DNA of 52,882 nucleotides. Source: Dehalococcoidia bacterium. GTDB lineage: Bacteria; Chloroflexota; Dehalococcoidia; SpSt-223. The position numbers and the translations under genes are program-made. Below are positions 33,324 to 42,322 of this stretch, in pieces (positions within the stretch are counted from its first letter, which is position 1; each line of letters starts with the position of its first letter). The DNA is taken from NCBI GenBank assembly GCA_025054935.1, contig JANWZD010000018.1, positions 1 through 52,882 of the forward strand. The letters run 5' to 3'. Below the pieces are notes generated by a model. The model was not told where the DNA came from and made no database searches. It worked only from the letters and a program-made list of their open reading frames with translations.

Positions 33324-33398
33324 TCCCGCCTTGCCGCCTCAGCGCGCAGTTCAGTACCCTCTTCAGCGCCGACGGTAGATCTTTCAGCTGAGGACGCG

Positions 33399-33995
33399 AT
33401 GTTCGACTTTACGCCGATCCACAGGCGCGAGAAGACGGTCGTCGATCTCGCTGCCACGCTAACAAAAGAGGACCTGCGAGTCATCACCAACGAGATGATC
33501 GACGACTATCTCGCGGCGATTGCCGATGCCGAGGATGAGGATGTTGTCTTTGTGCCGGAGGATCCAGAAGCGTACGACCCCGGGGCGAAGACGCCGGAGG
33601 AGCAGCGGATGCCGTGGACGCTCGGGCATGTGATCGTCCACACGACCGCCGGCTCGGAGGAGGCGGCGTTCCTTGCTGCTGAGCTGGCCCGCGGCGTCGA
33701 GCTGCACGGCCGGTCGCGCTACGAAGTGCCTTGGACGACAATGAAAACCGTCGCCCAGCTCCGTCACCGGCTAGAAGAGAGTCGGCGGATGCGCCTCGCC
33801 AGTCTCGACATGTGGCCTGATGAGCCGCACCTTGACGTCTACTACGTGGCGCAGCCGCCTTCGCCGAACGCCGGACTGAAGGTGAACGCGGTCGCGCGCT
33901 TTCTTCAAGGACTAGTGCACGAAGACTCCCATCGCGCTCAAGTGCGGGAGATTCTCCGCCAAGCCCGGGAAGCGCGCGCTTCCTCGCGGCGCTGA
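33399..33995 (+). CDS. DinB-like superfamily protein (first copy)
   Basis: A 198-residue DinB/DUF664-type four-helix-bundle protein. The metal-site histidines are seen in [12 protein letters not shown] and in [15 protein letters not shown] (the H-x3-H pair near the C terminus). The family includes bacillithiol or mycothiol-dependent transferases and many proteins of unknown function. It is divergent from pfkB; the start is ATG 33399. It converges with the ridA gene. Confidence 0.82.
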   Translation: MFDFTPIHRREKTVVDLAATLTKEDLRVITNEMIDDYLAAIADAEDEDVVFVPEDPEAYDPGAKTPEEQRMPWTLGHVIVHTTAGSEEAAFLAAELARGVELHGRSRYEVPWTTMKTVAQLRHRLEESRRMRLASLDMWPDEPHLDVYYVAQPPSPNAGLKVNAVARFLQGLVHEDSHRAQVREILRQAREARASSRR

Positions 33996-34013
33996 GCCTC
34001 CCACAGAGGCAGC

Positions 34014-34472
34014 TCAGGGGGCATGGACGATTGCCTCGATCTCGACGCACGCGCCGCCGGGCAGAGAAGCAACCCCGACCGCGGCGCGGGCATGGCGCCC
34101 TGACTCGCCGAAGAGGGCGATCAGCAAGTCTGATGCCCCGTTGGCAACGCGCGGGTGATCGACCAGGTCGTCGGTGCAGTTCACGAGGCAGAGCAGGCGG
34201 ACAATGCGCTGGATGCGGCGGAGTTCGCCCAGCTCGGCTTTCAAGCTTGCGAGGATGGCGAGCGCGGCGCGGCGGGCAGCGTCATACCCCTCCTCGACCG
34301 TGAGATCGCGCCCTACTTTGCCGGCGACGATGCTGCCGTCGTCGCGGATCGCGACATGGCCGGCGACAAAGAGCAGCTCCCCAAGGCGGACTACGGGGAG
34401 ATAGCTGGCGCGTGGAGCGCGCATTGGAGGCAGGCTGAGGCCGAGGGCGGCGAGCCGCTCTTCTGGGGTCAT
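34014..34472 (-). CDS. RidA/YjgF family protein
   Basis: A 152-residue member of the RidA family. Segments: GELLFVAGHVAIRDDGSIVAGKVG, TVEEGYDAARRAALAILASL and RAAVGVASLPGGACVEIEAIV. RidA proteins hydrolyse reactive enamine/imine intermediates of amino acid metabolism; the subgroup with this longer N terminus (MTPEERLAALGLSLP) is less well defined. The start is ATG 34472 with GGAGG upstream. It follows livF by 31 bases and is probably the last gene of the transporter operon. Confidence 0.88.
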   Translation of the reverse strand: MTPEERLAALGLSLPPMRAPRASYLPVVRLGELLFVAGHVAIRDDGSIVAGKVGRDLTVEEGYDAARRAALAILASLKAELGELRRIQRIVRLLCLVNCTDDLVDHPRVANGASDLLIALFGESGRHARAAVGVASLPGGACVEIEAIVHAP

Positions 34473-34503
34473 CGATTGCCTCCGAGGGCAGAACTCGCTG
34501 AGG

Positions 34504-35223
34504 TCAGGCCACCACGCCGAGATAGCTCTGCACCAGGTCGGGGCTCGCAAGCAGCTCCTGGCCGGTGCCGGAGAGCACAACCCGGCCGCGCTGCAGGACG
34601 TAGGCGCGATGCGCCACCTCGAGCGCGGCGGTTGCGAGCTGCTCCACGAGGAGAACCGTGACCCCGCTGGCGTTCAGGCGGCGGATCGCGTCCATCACTT
34701 CGCGGACGAGCAGCGGCGCCAAGCCGAGCGACGGTTCATCGAGCGCGATGCAGCGCGGCTCGCTCATCAGCCCCCGCGAGATGGCGAGCATCTGCTGCTC
34801 ACCGCCGGAGAGGGTGCCGGCGAGCTGGCGGCGGCGCTCGGCGAGGCGGGGAAAGCGGCGAAACTCGCGCTCAAGCAGCGCGGGCAGCTTCGAGCGGTCG
34901 CGCAGAGACCAGGCGCCGAGCAGCAGGTTTTCCTCAACCGTCTGGTCGGCGAAGATGCCGCGCCCTTGCGGGACGTGAACAAAGCCTGCGCGAGCGATCC
35001 GGCTAGGCCGCCAGCCGGTGATCTCCTGCCCCGCGAAGAAGACCCGCCCCTTCGTTACGGGCGCAAGACCGGTCGCGGCGCGCAAAGTGGTCGTCTTGCC
35101 TGCCCCATTCGCTCCGATGAGCGCGACAGTCTCCCCTTCGTTGACCTCGAGGGAGACGTCTTGCAGCGCGGCAATCGGGCCGTAGTGCACGCTGATGCCG
35201 TCGAGGGACAGCAGGGTGCTCAT
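34504..35223 (-). CDS. livF: Branched-chain amino acid-type ABC transporter ATPase LivF
   Basis: A 239-residue ABC ATPase. Walker A is GANGAGKTTTLR, the signature LSGGEQQMLAISRGLM, Walker B CIALDEPSLGLAP, and the LivF-typical VHVPQGRGIFADQTVEENLLLG is present. The start is ATG 35223, overlapping the stop of the fused livM-livG gene (ATGA). Substrates of the HAAT family include amino acids, amides and urea. Confidence 0.93.
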   Translation of the reverse strand: MSTLLSLDGISVHYGPIAALQDVSLEVNEGETVALIGANGAGKTTTLRAATGLAPVTKGRVFFAGQEITGWRPSRIARAGFVHVPQGRGIFADQTVEENLLLGAWSLRDRSKLPALLEREFRRFPRLAERRRQLAGTLSGGEQQMLAISRGLMSEPRCIALDEPSLGLAPLLVREVMDAIRRLNASGVTVLLVEQLATAALEVAHRAYVLQRGRVVLSGTGQELLASPDLVQSYLGVVA

Positions 35224-37067
35224 CGTGCTGCCGCCTCGCCGACGCCGCCGGTCGGCGCGCCAAGATACGCTTCGATCACTTTCGGGTCGGTAAGCACCTC
35301 GGTTGGCGTGCCTTCGGCGATCTTTTTGCCGAAATCGAGCACCGAGACACGGTGGCACAGCGATTCAATAACGTCCATATGATGCTCGATAACGAGTACC
35401 GTCACCCCTGCGTCTCGCAGCCGCAGGAGGATATCGATGACGCGGTCGATCTCAGCGGGATTCATGCCGCCCGCCGGCTCGTCGAGGATGAGGAGCACCG
35501 GGCCGACAGCAAGGCAGCGCGCGATTTCGAGCAACTTTTGGAGGCCATAGGGCAGACTGCCGGCTGGGGCGAGCGCTCGGTCGGCGAGACCGAAATATTC
35601 GAGAATGCCTAGGGCACGCGCTGCTGCTCGCCGCTCTTCCTCGACTGCCCAGCCGGTGCGGAAGAGATGATGGAGAAAGCCCCGCCGCAAGGAGGTGTGG
35701 AAGCCGACCATCACGTTTTCGATAACGGTCAAGTCACGGAAAAGCTGAGGCGCTTGGAAGGTGCGGACAACGCCCAGTTTGGCGATCGTATGCGCCGGCA
35801 GCCGCTCGATCGACCGGCCGAGCAGGACGACCTTCCCGCCGCTCGGCTGGTAGAAGCCCGTCATGACATTGACGAGTGTGCTCTTGCCGGAGCCATTAGG
35901 CCCGATCAGTCCGTGGATCGCGCGCGGCGCGATCGCGAGGTCGACCTCATCGACCGCGCGTAGTCCGCCGAACAGTCGGCTGAGGCGCTTCGCTTCGAGG
36001 ATCGGTCCGCTCCCATGGCCGTCGGGCTGCCGGACCGCAGGGCTCCACGGCGTCGCGCTTGGGAGATGAAAGCGGCCCGTGAGACGGCTGCCGAGGTCGC
36101 GGAAGGCGCCGATGCTGCCGGCGATCCCGCGCGGCAACAGCAGCATCACAAGCACAAGCAGCACCCCCCGGATGCCCTGCTGATACTCATGGATCGGCGC
36201 GAGCACCTGGGGGAGCGCGGAGAGAACAATGGTCCCGACGATCGGGCCGTAGACTGTGCCGAGGCCGCCGAGCACCGCTGCCAGCAGATAGTTCAGCGAT
36301 TCGGCGACGACAAAGCTATCGCTATTCAGGAAGGGATTGCGATAGCCGGTGAACACCCCAGCGAGCCCGGCGAGATATGCCGAGAGGACGAAGGCGCCCA
36401 CCTTCCAGCGCGCGACGTTGATCCCGAGCGACTCCGCAGCGGCCGGCGATTCGCGGATGGCGATCAGAGTGCGCCCCCAACGCGAGCTGATCACGTTGCT
36501 GACGAGGGCGTGGGCGATTAGGGCAGTAAAGGCGACGAGGTAATAGAAGGCGCGCGTGTCGAAACGGAAGTCGCCGATTGTCGGGCGAGGAATGGCCGAG
36601 ATACCCATGGGTCCGCCCGTGACAGGAACCCACGTGCTCGCGACTTGCCAGACAACAAGGCCGAAGGCAGCCGTGATCATGACAAGGAAGGGGCCGCGCG
36701 AGCGGATCGCCGGGATCGCGATCAAGGCGCCGGCGAGCGCCGCTGCCAAGGGGCCAACCAGCAGCCCGACCCAGAAGCTTTGGCCGAAGTTCTTGCCGAG
36801 CAGCACCGCAACATACGCCCCGATCGCGACGAAGCCGGCTTGGCCGAAGGAGGCGATCCCGGCATAGCCCATCAGCACGTTGAGACCGAGGACGACGAGA
36901 TAGGTGATCGCGATGCCCTGAAAAACGGTGAGGTAGTAGTTGTTGTTGAAGATAACGGGCAGCAGGGCGATGATGACCGCCGCGATCACGAAGCGCAGCA
37001 GGGCAGCCCGGTCGACGCTGAAGATCGGCAGGAGGGGCGTTTGCTCCGCCCACGCAGGTTTAGCCAC
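35220..37067 (-). CDS. Fused LivM permease-LivG ATPase of a HAAT-family ABC transporter
   Basis: A 615-residue fusion. Residues 1 to about 325 form a LivM permease with about ten TM helices and the motif GYAGIASFGQAGFVAIGAYV. After a Pro/Ser-rich linker, residues about 355-615 form a LivG ATPase: Walker [13 protein letters not shown] (about 389), the signature region LPYGLQKLLEIARCLA, Walker B LILDEPAGGMNPAE and the LivG-type VVRTFQAPQLFRDLTV. Such fusions are known in HAAT transporters. The start is GTG 37067 with GAGG upstream. It is 12 bases after livH. Confidence 0.94.
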   Translation of the reverse strand: MAKPAWAEQTPLLPIFSVDRAALLRFVIAAVIIALLPVIFNNNYYLTVFQGIAITYLVVLGLNVLMGYAGIASFGQAGFVAIGAYVAVLLGKNFGQSFWVGLLVGPLAAALAGALIAIPAIRSRGPFLVMITAAFGLVVWQVASTWVPVTGGPMGISAIPRPTIGDFRFDTRAFYYLVAFTALIAHALVSNVISSRWGRTLIAIRESPAAAESLGINVARWKVGAFVLSAYLAGLAGVFTGYRNPFLNSDSFVVAESLNYLLAAVLGGLGTVYGPIVGTIVLSALPQVLAPIHEYQQGIRGVLLVLVMLLLPRGIAGSIGAFRDLGSRLTGRFHLPSATPWSPAVRQPDGHGSGPILEAKRLSRLFGGLRAVDEVDLAIAPRAIHGLIGPNGSGKSTLVNVMTGFYQPSGGKVVLLGRSIERLPAHTIAKLGVVRTFQAPQLFRDLTVIENVMVGFHTSLRRGFLHHLFRTGWAVEEERRAAARALGILEYFGLADRALAPAGSLPYGLQKLLEIARCLAVGPVLLILDEPAGGMNPAEIDRVIDILLRLRDAGVTVLVIEHHMDVIESLCHRVSVLDFGKKIAEGTPTEVLTDPKVIEAYLGAPTGGVGEAAAR

Positions 37068-37079
37068 ACTGGCCTCGCA

Positions 37080-37967
37080 TCAGACTTTCTCTACTGCGGC
37101 GCGGCCGAACAGCCCAGCAGGCCGGACGCCGAGGAAGATGATGATCAGCGCCAGCAGCGCGGCCTCGCGCCAAGGACCGATCGCGTAGGAGAGGCCGGCT
37201 TCGGTGATGCCAAGCAGGACGGCGGCGACGACGATCCCCCAGGGGTTGCCGATACCGCCGATAATCGCGGCGATAAACGCCTTAATCAGCAAGTTCAAGC
37301 CCATGTAGGCGTTGACGTTAGTGATCGGACCGACAAGGCTGCCGGCAAGGCCGGCAAGGGCCCCCGAGAGCGCGTAGGCGCCGACCGCCATCCACCGCGA
37401 GTCGATGCCCATCAGCTCGGCAGCCTCGCGGTTGAAAGCGACAGCGCGAAAGGCGCGGCCGAGCTGCGTCCGCTCCAGGACGAGAAGGAGCAGGCCGACC
37501 ACCATCACGGCGGCGATGATGACGAACACCTCTTGGGCGAGCAGTCCGGCAGGGCCAAGTTGGACTACTCCCTCGCCGAACGGCTTCGGAAAGCGCACGG
37601 TCTCGCGCGTCCAAATGACCGACATCGCATTCAGAAAAATGAAGGCGACGCCGGCAGTGCTGACCAGCCACTCGTGGCGCTCGGGGCCGCCGCTCACCGG
37701 GGCGACAGCGACGCGCTCGATGATGATGGCTAGCACAGCGCAGCCGACGATCCCGACGAACACGCCGATTGGAAACCCGATCGCCAATGGAGCGGCGAGC
37801 GCTCCAATGACCGAGAGCGCTAGAAACGCGCCGAACACGGTCAACTCGCCCTGAGCGAAGTTGAAGGTGCGGGTCGCCGCGAAGGTGATGTAAATCCCTT
37901 GGGCGACGACGGCGTAAATCGCCCCGAGCGCCAAACCCGAAAGGATGAACTGAAGGACAATCTCCAT
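37080..37967 (-). CDS. livH: Branched-chain amino acid-type ABC transporter permease LivH
   Basis: A 295-residue permease with eight to nine TM helices and the family segments GLALGAIYAVVAQGIYITFAATRTFNFAQGE (split at TM1), LLVLERTQLGRAFRAVAFNREAAELMGID and the GGIGNPWGIVVAAVLLG loop. It pairs with the LivM half of the next gene. The start is ATG 37967 with GGAAGGA upstream. A gap of 105 bases with a GC-only 7-bp stem separates it from the binding protein gene. Confidence 0.94.
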   Translation of the reverse strand: MEIVLQFILSGLALGAIYAVVAQGIYITFAATRTFNFAQGELTVFGAFLALSVIGALAAPLAIGFPIGVFVGIVGCAVLAIIIERVAVAPVSGGPERHEWLVSTAGVAFIFLNAMSVIWTRETVRFPKPFGEGVVQLGPAGLLAQEVFVIIAAVMVVGLLLLVLERTQLGRAFRAVAFNREAAELMGIDSRWMAVGAYALSGALAGLAGSLVGPITNVNAYMGLNLLIKAFIAAIIGGIGNPWGIVVAAVLLGITEAGLSYAIGPWREAALLALIIIFLGVRPAGLFGRAAVEKV

Positions 37968-38012
37968 GCAGGTCCTTCCCGCGAGCGTCGTTTTCGGCCG
38001 GCGGCCCGCTTT

Positions 38013-38032
38013 CGCGCGCGTCTCAGCGCGCG
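38013..38032 (-). other. GC stem-loop between binding-protein and permease genes
   Basis: A 7-bp perfect stem of alternating C and G (38013-38019 with 38026-38032) has a six-base loop. There is no T-run on either side. Hairpins here often raise binding-protein over permease expression by stabilising the upstream message; this is inference. Confidence 0.4.
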
Positions 38033-38072
38033 TTGACGGCGCGTCGTCTCGCGCTGGCGCTAGCGAGGCGCC

Positions 38073-39326
38073 CTACTGGGCGGTCACGATCACGCCGTTG
38101 CGCCACTCGCCCATAAAGTACATCTCCTCCCGGTCGAGCGCCTCGTGGTCGGTCTTCGAGAAGGGCGCGTCATTGACGCGGGTCACCCCCTTGTACCCGG
38201 TGAGCGACTCGAGCGCCGCGACGATCTTTGCCCCCTCCGTCGACTGGGCCTTGGCGATCGCTTTCAGCAGCAGCATCGTGCCGTCGTAGCCTTGGGCGCT
38301 GTTCAGGGGGAAGAGCGATTCCTTGTACTTCTCGAGCAGCCGCTCGTTCAGCGCGCGCGCTTCGGGGCTGTGGTCGACGGTGAACGACTGGACGAAGGGG
38401 ATGCCGCGCAGCAGGTCTTCGCCGGCAAGCCGGTAGAGCGCAGGCTGGCTCCAGCCCCAGTTGCCGAAGAACTTGAGCGGGCTGTTGATCTTGCGGGCGC
38501 TGTTCAAGATCGCGGTCGTCTCCGGGGCGAAGGTGTAGAGAATGACCGCTTCGCAGCCTGCCGCTTGGATGCGCTGCAGCTGCGCGGTCGCATCGGTATC
38601 GCCGGGGGTGATCGTCTCGGTGGCGCAGGGGCGGGCGCCGAGGTCGCTCAAGGAGGCAGTGGCATCGGCGGTGCCCTGCTGGCCGTAGCCGGTCGTGTCG
38701 CCGATGATAGCGATGCGGTTCAACTGGACATTGCGCCGGTCGCGCATGAATTTGAAGGCAACGAGCGCTTGCACGCGGTCGAGCATCCGAACGCCGAAGA
38801 TGTAGTTGATCGGTTCCCTCGCGTAGCGGTTGGTGATCTCGAGAACGCCCCCGCCCGTTGCCATTACGGGCACGCCTGCAGCCTGAGCGACGTCGATCGC
38901 GGCGAGTGCCGAGCCGGAGAAGTTGTAGCCGACAATGCCGGCCACACGGTCGACGTTGATCAGCCGCTGCGTCAGTTCGACGGCGCGCTGCGGGCGCATC
39001 TCGTCGTCGTAGATGACAGGGATCACCTTCCTGCCGCCGAAGCCGCCGGCGTTATTCCAGTCTTCGATCGCCAGTTCGAAGCCGCGCATGTTGGCGGTGG
39101 AGGAGTCGTTGAGGGCGCCGGTCATCGAACTGATGAAGCCGATCTTCACCTCGCCGGGCATCGGCGGGCCAGGCTGGACAGGAACGATCGTCCGGACATT
39201 TGGATTGACTGTCGGCACGGTCGCGCCGCCGGTGGTGGTCGTCGGGCCGCCGGGCTGACAAGCGGCGAGCACCACGCCCGCCGCGACAACGCCGCCAAGA
39301 AATTGACGCCAACCCCAAGGAACCAT
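38073..39326 (-). CDS. ABC transporter substrate-binding lipoprotein (LivJ/AmiC type)
   Basis: A 417-residue periplasmic-binding-protein-I-fold lipoprotein. The signal peptide ends VVLAACQPGG (lipobox Cys about residue 23), followed by a Thr/Gly/Pro linker. The mature domain begins EVKIGFISSMTGALNDSS, with GGRKVIPVIYDDEMRP and a C-terminal FSKTDHEALDREEMYFMGEWRNG. It captures the substrate for the LivH/LivM system; the ligand cannot be told. It is the first gene of the transporter operon, with GAGGGGAGAAGAG ahead of the ATG and TATACAAT on the minus strand near 39372-39379 as a candidate -10. Confidence 0.94.
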   Translation of the reverse strand: MVPWGWRQFLGGVVAAGVVLAACQPGGPTTTTGGATVPTVNPNVRTIVPVQPGPPMPGEVKIGFISSMTGALNDSSTANMRGFELAIEDWNNAGGFGGRKVIPVIYDDEMRPQRAVELTQRLINVDRVAGIVGYNFSGSALAAIDVAQAAGVPVMATGGGVLEITNRYAREPINYIFGVRMLDRVQALVAFKFMRDRRNVQLNRIAIIGDTTGYGQQGTADATASLSDLGARPCATETITPGDTDATAQLQRIQAAGCEAVILYTFAPETTAILNSARKINSPLKFFGNWGWSQPALYRLAGEDLLRGIPFVQSFTVDHSPEARALNERLLEKYKESLFPLNSAQGYDGTMLLLKAIAKAQSTEGAKIVAALESLTGYKGVTRVNDAPFSKTDHEALDREEMYFMGEWRNGVIVTAQ

Positions 39327-39433
39327 CTCTCTTCTCCCCTCATGGAGCCGGGCTCCGTCTCGCTGGTGGCTATTGTATATCGCAGAAACTTCATACAGCA
39401 GCTATTTTCGCCGAGAAGGAACGACGACCTAGC

Positions 39434-39461
39434 TTGACGCGCTCTCTGTATCCGATACACT
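39434..39461 (+). promoter_or_regulatory. Promoter with overlapping 13-base palindrome upstream of the broken methyltransferase
   Basis: TTGACG (39434-39439) is followed after 16 bases by TACACT (39456-39461). A perfect dyad, TGTATC-C-GATACA (39447-39459), covers the spacer and the start of the -10, a position typical for a repressor operator. No regulator gene is adjacent. Confidence 0.5.
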
Positions 39462-39489
39462 CGCCTCATCAGCCAGCAAGGAGGGCGAG

Positions 39490-40559
39490 ATGGCGGACCG
39501 TGGCAGGATCGGCTCGATGCCGGCGGCGACCGAGCGCGACGACGAAAGCTACCTCGACTTCGTTCAAGGGCTGCGCAGCTACACCATCGGCCCGCTTACG
39601 CATGCCGCGGAGCGCCGGGCGACCGACGCGATGGCGCGCTTTGAGGCTGCGACCGGCCGTCCCGCCGGGTCGATGGAGGAGGTCCGCCGCGTCATCGACC
39701 GCGTACCGATCATCGCCGCTCTCAACCGTTTGATGCGCACCAGCCAAGAGATGATGTGGCAGGGGGTCATCGCAACCTATCGTAAGCGGCAGGATGCCCT
39801 CATCGCCGAGCTCGACCGCGCCGACCGCAGTGGTCCCGGCGCGGTCTGGTGGGACCCCCACTTTCAGCTGCCGGCATACTTCACGGCGCAGGAGTATCAC
39901 ATTCAGCCGGGCAGCTATCACAACGACCCCTTGGCGGGCTACATCTACCATTACGGCACCAAGGTCTTCTTCACCGGCCGCAACGACCACGATGAGATGC
40001 ACCAGGCGATGGTCGACAGCCTCCCGCTGCCTGCCGACGGCATCGTGCGCCGCATCCTCGACATCGCCTGCTCGGTTGGCCAGGCGACGACGGCGCTGAA
40101 AAACGTTTTCCCGAGGCGGAGGTATGGGGGATCGAGGCGGCGGCGCCGATGGTGCGCTACGCCCACAAGCGCGCTGTCGATCTCGGGCTCGAGGTCTATT
40201 GCAAGCAGGCGCTCGCCGAAGCGACCGGCTTTCCTGACAATGCGTTCGATCTCGCCCACAGCTTTCTCCTCTTCCACGAGGTGCCGCTCGCGATCGGTGA
40301 GCAGATCGCCCGCGAGCTGTGCCGCGTGCTGCGGCCCGGCGGCCTCTTCGCCATTCACGACCTCCCGAACCGGCAGCTGAACGTCCGCGCCCCGCTGCGC
40401 GACGCTCTGACCTAGTTCAATCACGATGACAACGGCGAGCCGTATCTCGTCGACTTCACCTTCTCGGACTTTGCGGCGACCCTGCGTCGCGCTGGCTTCA
40501 GCGAGGTGAGGGTCGAGCAGCGCCCCGGCGGGCTCCCGCGCTGGATCGCGATCGCGTAA
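39490..40559 (+). pseudogene. Disrupted class I SAM methyltransferase (frameshift plus nonsense)
   Basis: The first frame gives a helical N-terminal region and then the motif I segment ILDIACSVGQATTALKNVFP. It leaves frame at about 40110, and the remaining fold continues one frame over as EAEVWGIEAAAPMVRYAHKR, FDLAHSFLLFHEVPLAIGE and CRVLRPGGLFAIHD. One missing base at the TTTTCCCGAGG run explains it. In the restored frame a TAG at 40413-40415 interrupts LRDALT/FNHDDNGEP, and coding resumes to a TAA at 40557-40559. Two lesions suggest a true pseudogene, unless both are sequence errors. Original length was about 356 residues. Confidence 0.8.
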
Positions 40560-40595
40560 GCTCTCATCGAGCACGAGCGATTGCGGAGGTGCGCG

Positions 40596-41744
40596 CTGCC
40601 GATCCGGTTCACCATGCTGATCAACCGGCCGCCCCAAGCAGCAGGCCGACTGACGCCCGAGCAGGTGGTGGCGGAAGCTCGACGCGGCGAGGCTGCCGGC
40701 TTCGACATCCTTTCCTTCGCCGATTGGGCGGTCGGCGACCCTTTCCCGCCGCTGATGCTCGTGGCCCAAGCGACAGAGCGCGCTGCCCTGATGACGCGCG
40801 TCGTCGGCAGCGCGACGCGCAGCCCGGTGCTCCTCGCCTCCGGCGCGGGCTGGGTCGACCGGGCCTCGGGCGGACGCTTCATCCTAGGGCTTGGCGCGAG
40901 CATTGCCGACGTCGTGAGCGGTCGTCATGGCCTCCCCTGGGGCAAGCCTGCCACCCGGATGGAAGAGACGCTGAAACTGATCCGGGCGCTCTGGGGTGAG
41001 GACATCCCCGGCGTGGAGCGCAACCCGGACGGCTCGCTCCGCTTCCCCGGTCGGGAGATCCGCGCCGAGCGTGCCTTCGTCGATATCCTCCCGGCGCGCC
41101 GGCCCCCGCTCCTAGTGGCGGCGAGCGGACCGCGGATGCTCCAAATCGCCGGCGCTTGGGCGGATGGCGTTATCCTCGAGCTGACAACGCCGGCGTATGT
41201 GCGCTGGGCGGTAGAGCGGGTGCGCGAGGGAGCGGCACAGACCGGGCGCTCCCTCGCCGGCTTTGAGGTGTGCGTTCAGTCGTCGATCACTGTCGAGTCG
41301 GACGACCCGGCGACAGCGCGCCAGCGCCAGTGGGCGCTCGACTTTTATATCAACCACTGCGTCTACCCGGAGTTCAAGCATCTTTGGCCGGCAGCGGGGC
41401 TCGAGGCAGAGGCAGCGGCAGTCAAGGCGGCCGTTGAAGCGGGCGACCGCGAGCGGGCTGGCCGTCTCGTCCGGGAGACGATCCTGCCGCAGATGGTCGT
41501 CTGGGGCGCCAAAGAAGATACGCCGGCGCTGCTCCTTGAGTGGATCGGCGCGCGCATCGATGCCGGCGCGACGATGTTCTCCCTGCCGACGAACGTCGCG
41601 GAGGTGGCCGGCATCGACCTCGCCGCGATCCGCCGGGCGGCAGACGCGCGTCAGGCGGCGCTCCTCGCTAAGGGGGCTGCGCGCTACCAGTCGACAGTGT
41701 CAGGATCGAAAACCGGCACCGAGCCGTCTTCCGTGGGACGGTAA
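40596..41744 (+). CDS. Luciferase-like (LLM class) flavin-dependent oxidoreductase
   Basis: A protein of about 382 residues with the bacterial-luciferase TIM-barrel pattern: IRFTMLINRPP at the first strand, LTPEQVVAEARRGEAAGFDILSFAD (second helix), SGGRFILGLGAS, LPARRPPLLVAASGPRMLQIAGAWADGVIL. Members use FMN or F420; which one cannot be decided here. The start is uncertain: GGAGG (40585-40589) is correctly placed for CTG at 40596, which also includes the first beta strand. TTG 40581 has no ribosome binding site, and ATG 40617 would cut the strand. The last 61 bases overlap the convergent acetyltransferase gene. Confidence 0.85.
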   Translation: MPIRFTMLINRPPQAAGRLTPEQVVAEARRGEAAGFDILSFADWAVGDPFPPLMLVAQATERAALMTRVVGSATRSPVLLASGAGWVDRASGGRFILGLGASIADVVSGRHGLPWGKPATRMEETLKLIRALWGEDIPGVERNPDGSLRFPGREIRAERAFVDILPARRPPLLVAASGPRMLQIAGAWADGVILELTTPAYVRWAVERVREGAAQTGRSLAGFEVCVQSSITVESDDPATARQRQWALDFYINHCVYPEFKHLWPAAGLEAEAAAVKAAVEAGDRERAGRLVRETILPQMVVWGAKEDTPALLLEWIGARIDAGATMFSLPTNVAEVAGIDLAAIRRAADARQAALLAKGAARYQSTVSGSKTGTEPSSVGR

Positions 41745-42253
41745 ATCTCCATGACGACGAAGCGGTTGCGGTCGTCGGAGACGCGTGTCACTTCCTTAAA
41801 GCCGGCCTTCGCGAAGCTCCGCTGCGCGCGCACGTTCCAGTCCAAGGTGTAGAGATACACCTTATCAATCGGCAGCGTCTTGAAGGCGTAGGCGACAAGC
41901 GTCCGGACCGTGTCCGCCCCGTAGCCCTTCGACCAGTAGTTGCGATCTCCGATCATGATGCCGAGCTCTGCTTGCCGCCGCTTGTCGTCAATGTTGAAGA
42001 GACTGCAATTGCCGATGTGCTTGCCGTCGAGCGTCTCGATGGCGAAGCGCTTGCGGCGCGGCCCGAGGCTGGCAAGGTCATAGCGGAACTCGCGCAGAAA
42101 CTCCTCGTAGGTGGCAGTCGTCGGCGCGATGGCGTCGAAACTGGACAGCTCAGGGTCGCGCCGCCAGACGTAGTCTTGCGGCGCGTCGTCGAGGCGCTTT
42201 GGCCGCAGCCGGACAAGCTGCCCCTGAATGATCTCCGACTCGATGGTCGTCAT
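41684..42253 (-). CDS. GNAT-family N-acetyltransferase (RimJ/RimL type)
   Basis: A 189-residue GNAT protein of the RimJ/RimL-like subgroup. It begins GQLVRLRPKRLDDAPQDYVW, carries IGNCSLFNIDDKRRQAELGIMIGDRNYWSKGYGADTV (the GxGxA-like acetyl-CoA loop is SKGYGADT), and ends LDWNVRAQRSFAKAGFKEV. The acceptor is unknown. The start is ATG 42253 with GAGGAG upstream. It follows gcvT by 69 bases in the same direction, and its end overlaps the oxidoreductase gene on the other strand. Confidence 0.9.
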   Translation of the reverse strand: MTTIESEIIQGQLVRLRPKRLDDAPQDYVWRRDPELSSFDAIAPTTATYEEFLREFRYDLASLGPRRKRFAIETLDGKHIGNCSLFNIDDKRRQAELGIMIGDRNYWSKGYGADTVRTLVAYAFKTLPIDKVYLYTLDWNVRAQRSFAKAGFKEVTRVSDDRNRFVVMEIYRPTEDGSVPVFDPDTVDW

Positions 42254-42322
42254 AGGCTCCTCGTCAGGGTGACGGCCGGGCTGACGTCGCCGTCGCCAGC
42301 CAAATAGGCGGTCCATCTGGCG

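Noticed and set aside
36645-37733. A 362-codon plus-strand open frame opposite livM and livH
   Set aside because: It is the complement of conserved transmembrane genes; the product is an Asp/Arg/Gln-rich string typical of antisense frames in GC-rich DNA.
38145-39437. A 430-codon plus-strand open frame opposite the binding-protein gene
   Set aside because: The minus-strand lipoprotein has signal peptide and family motifs; the plus frame has none.
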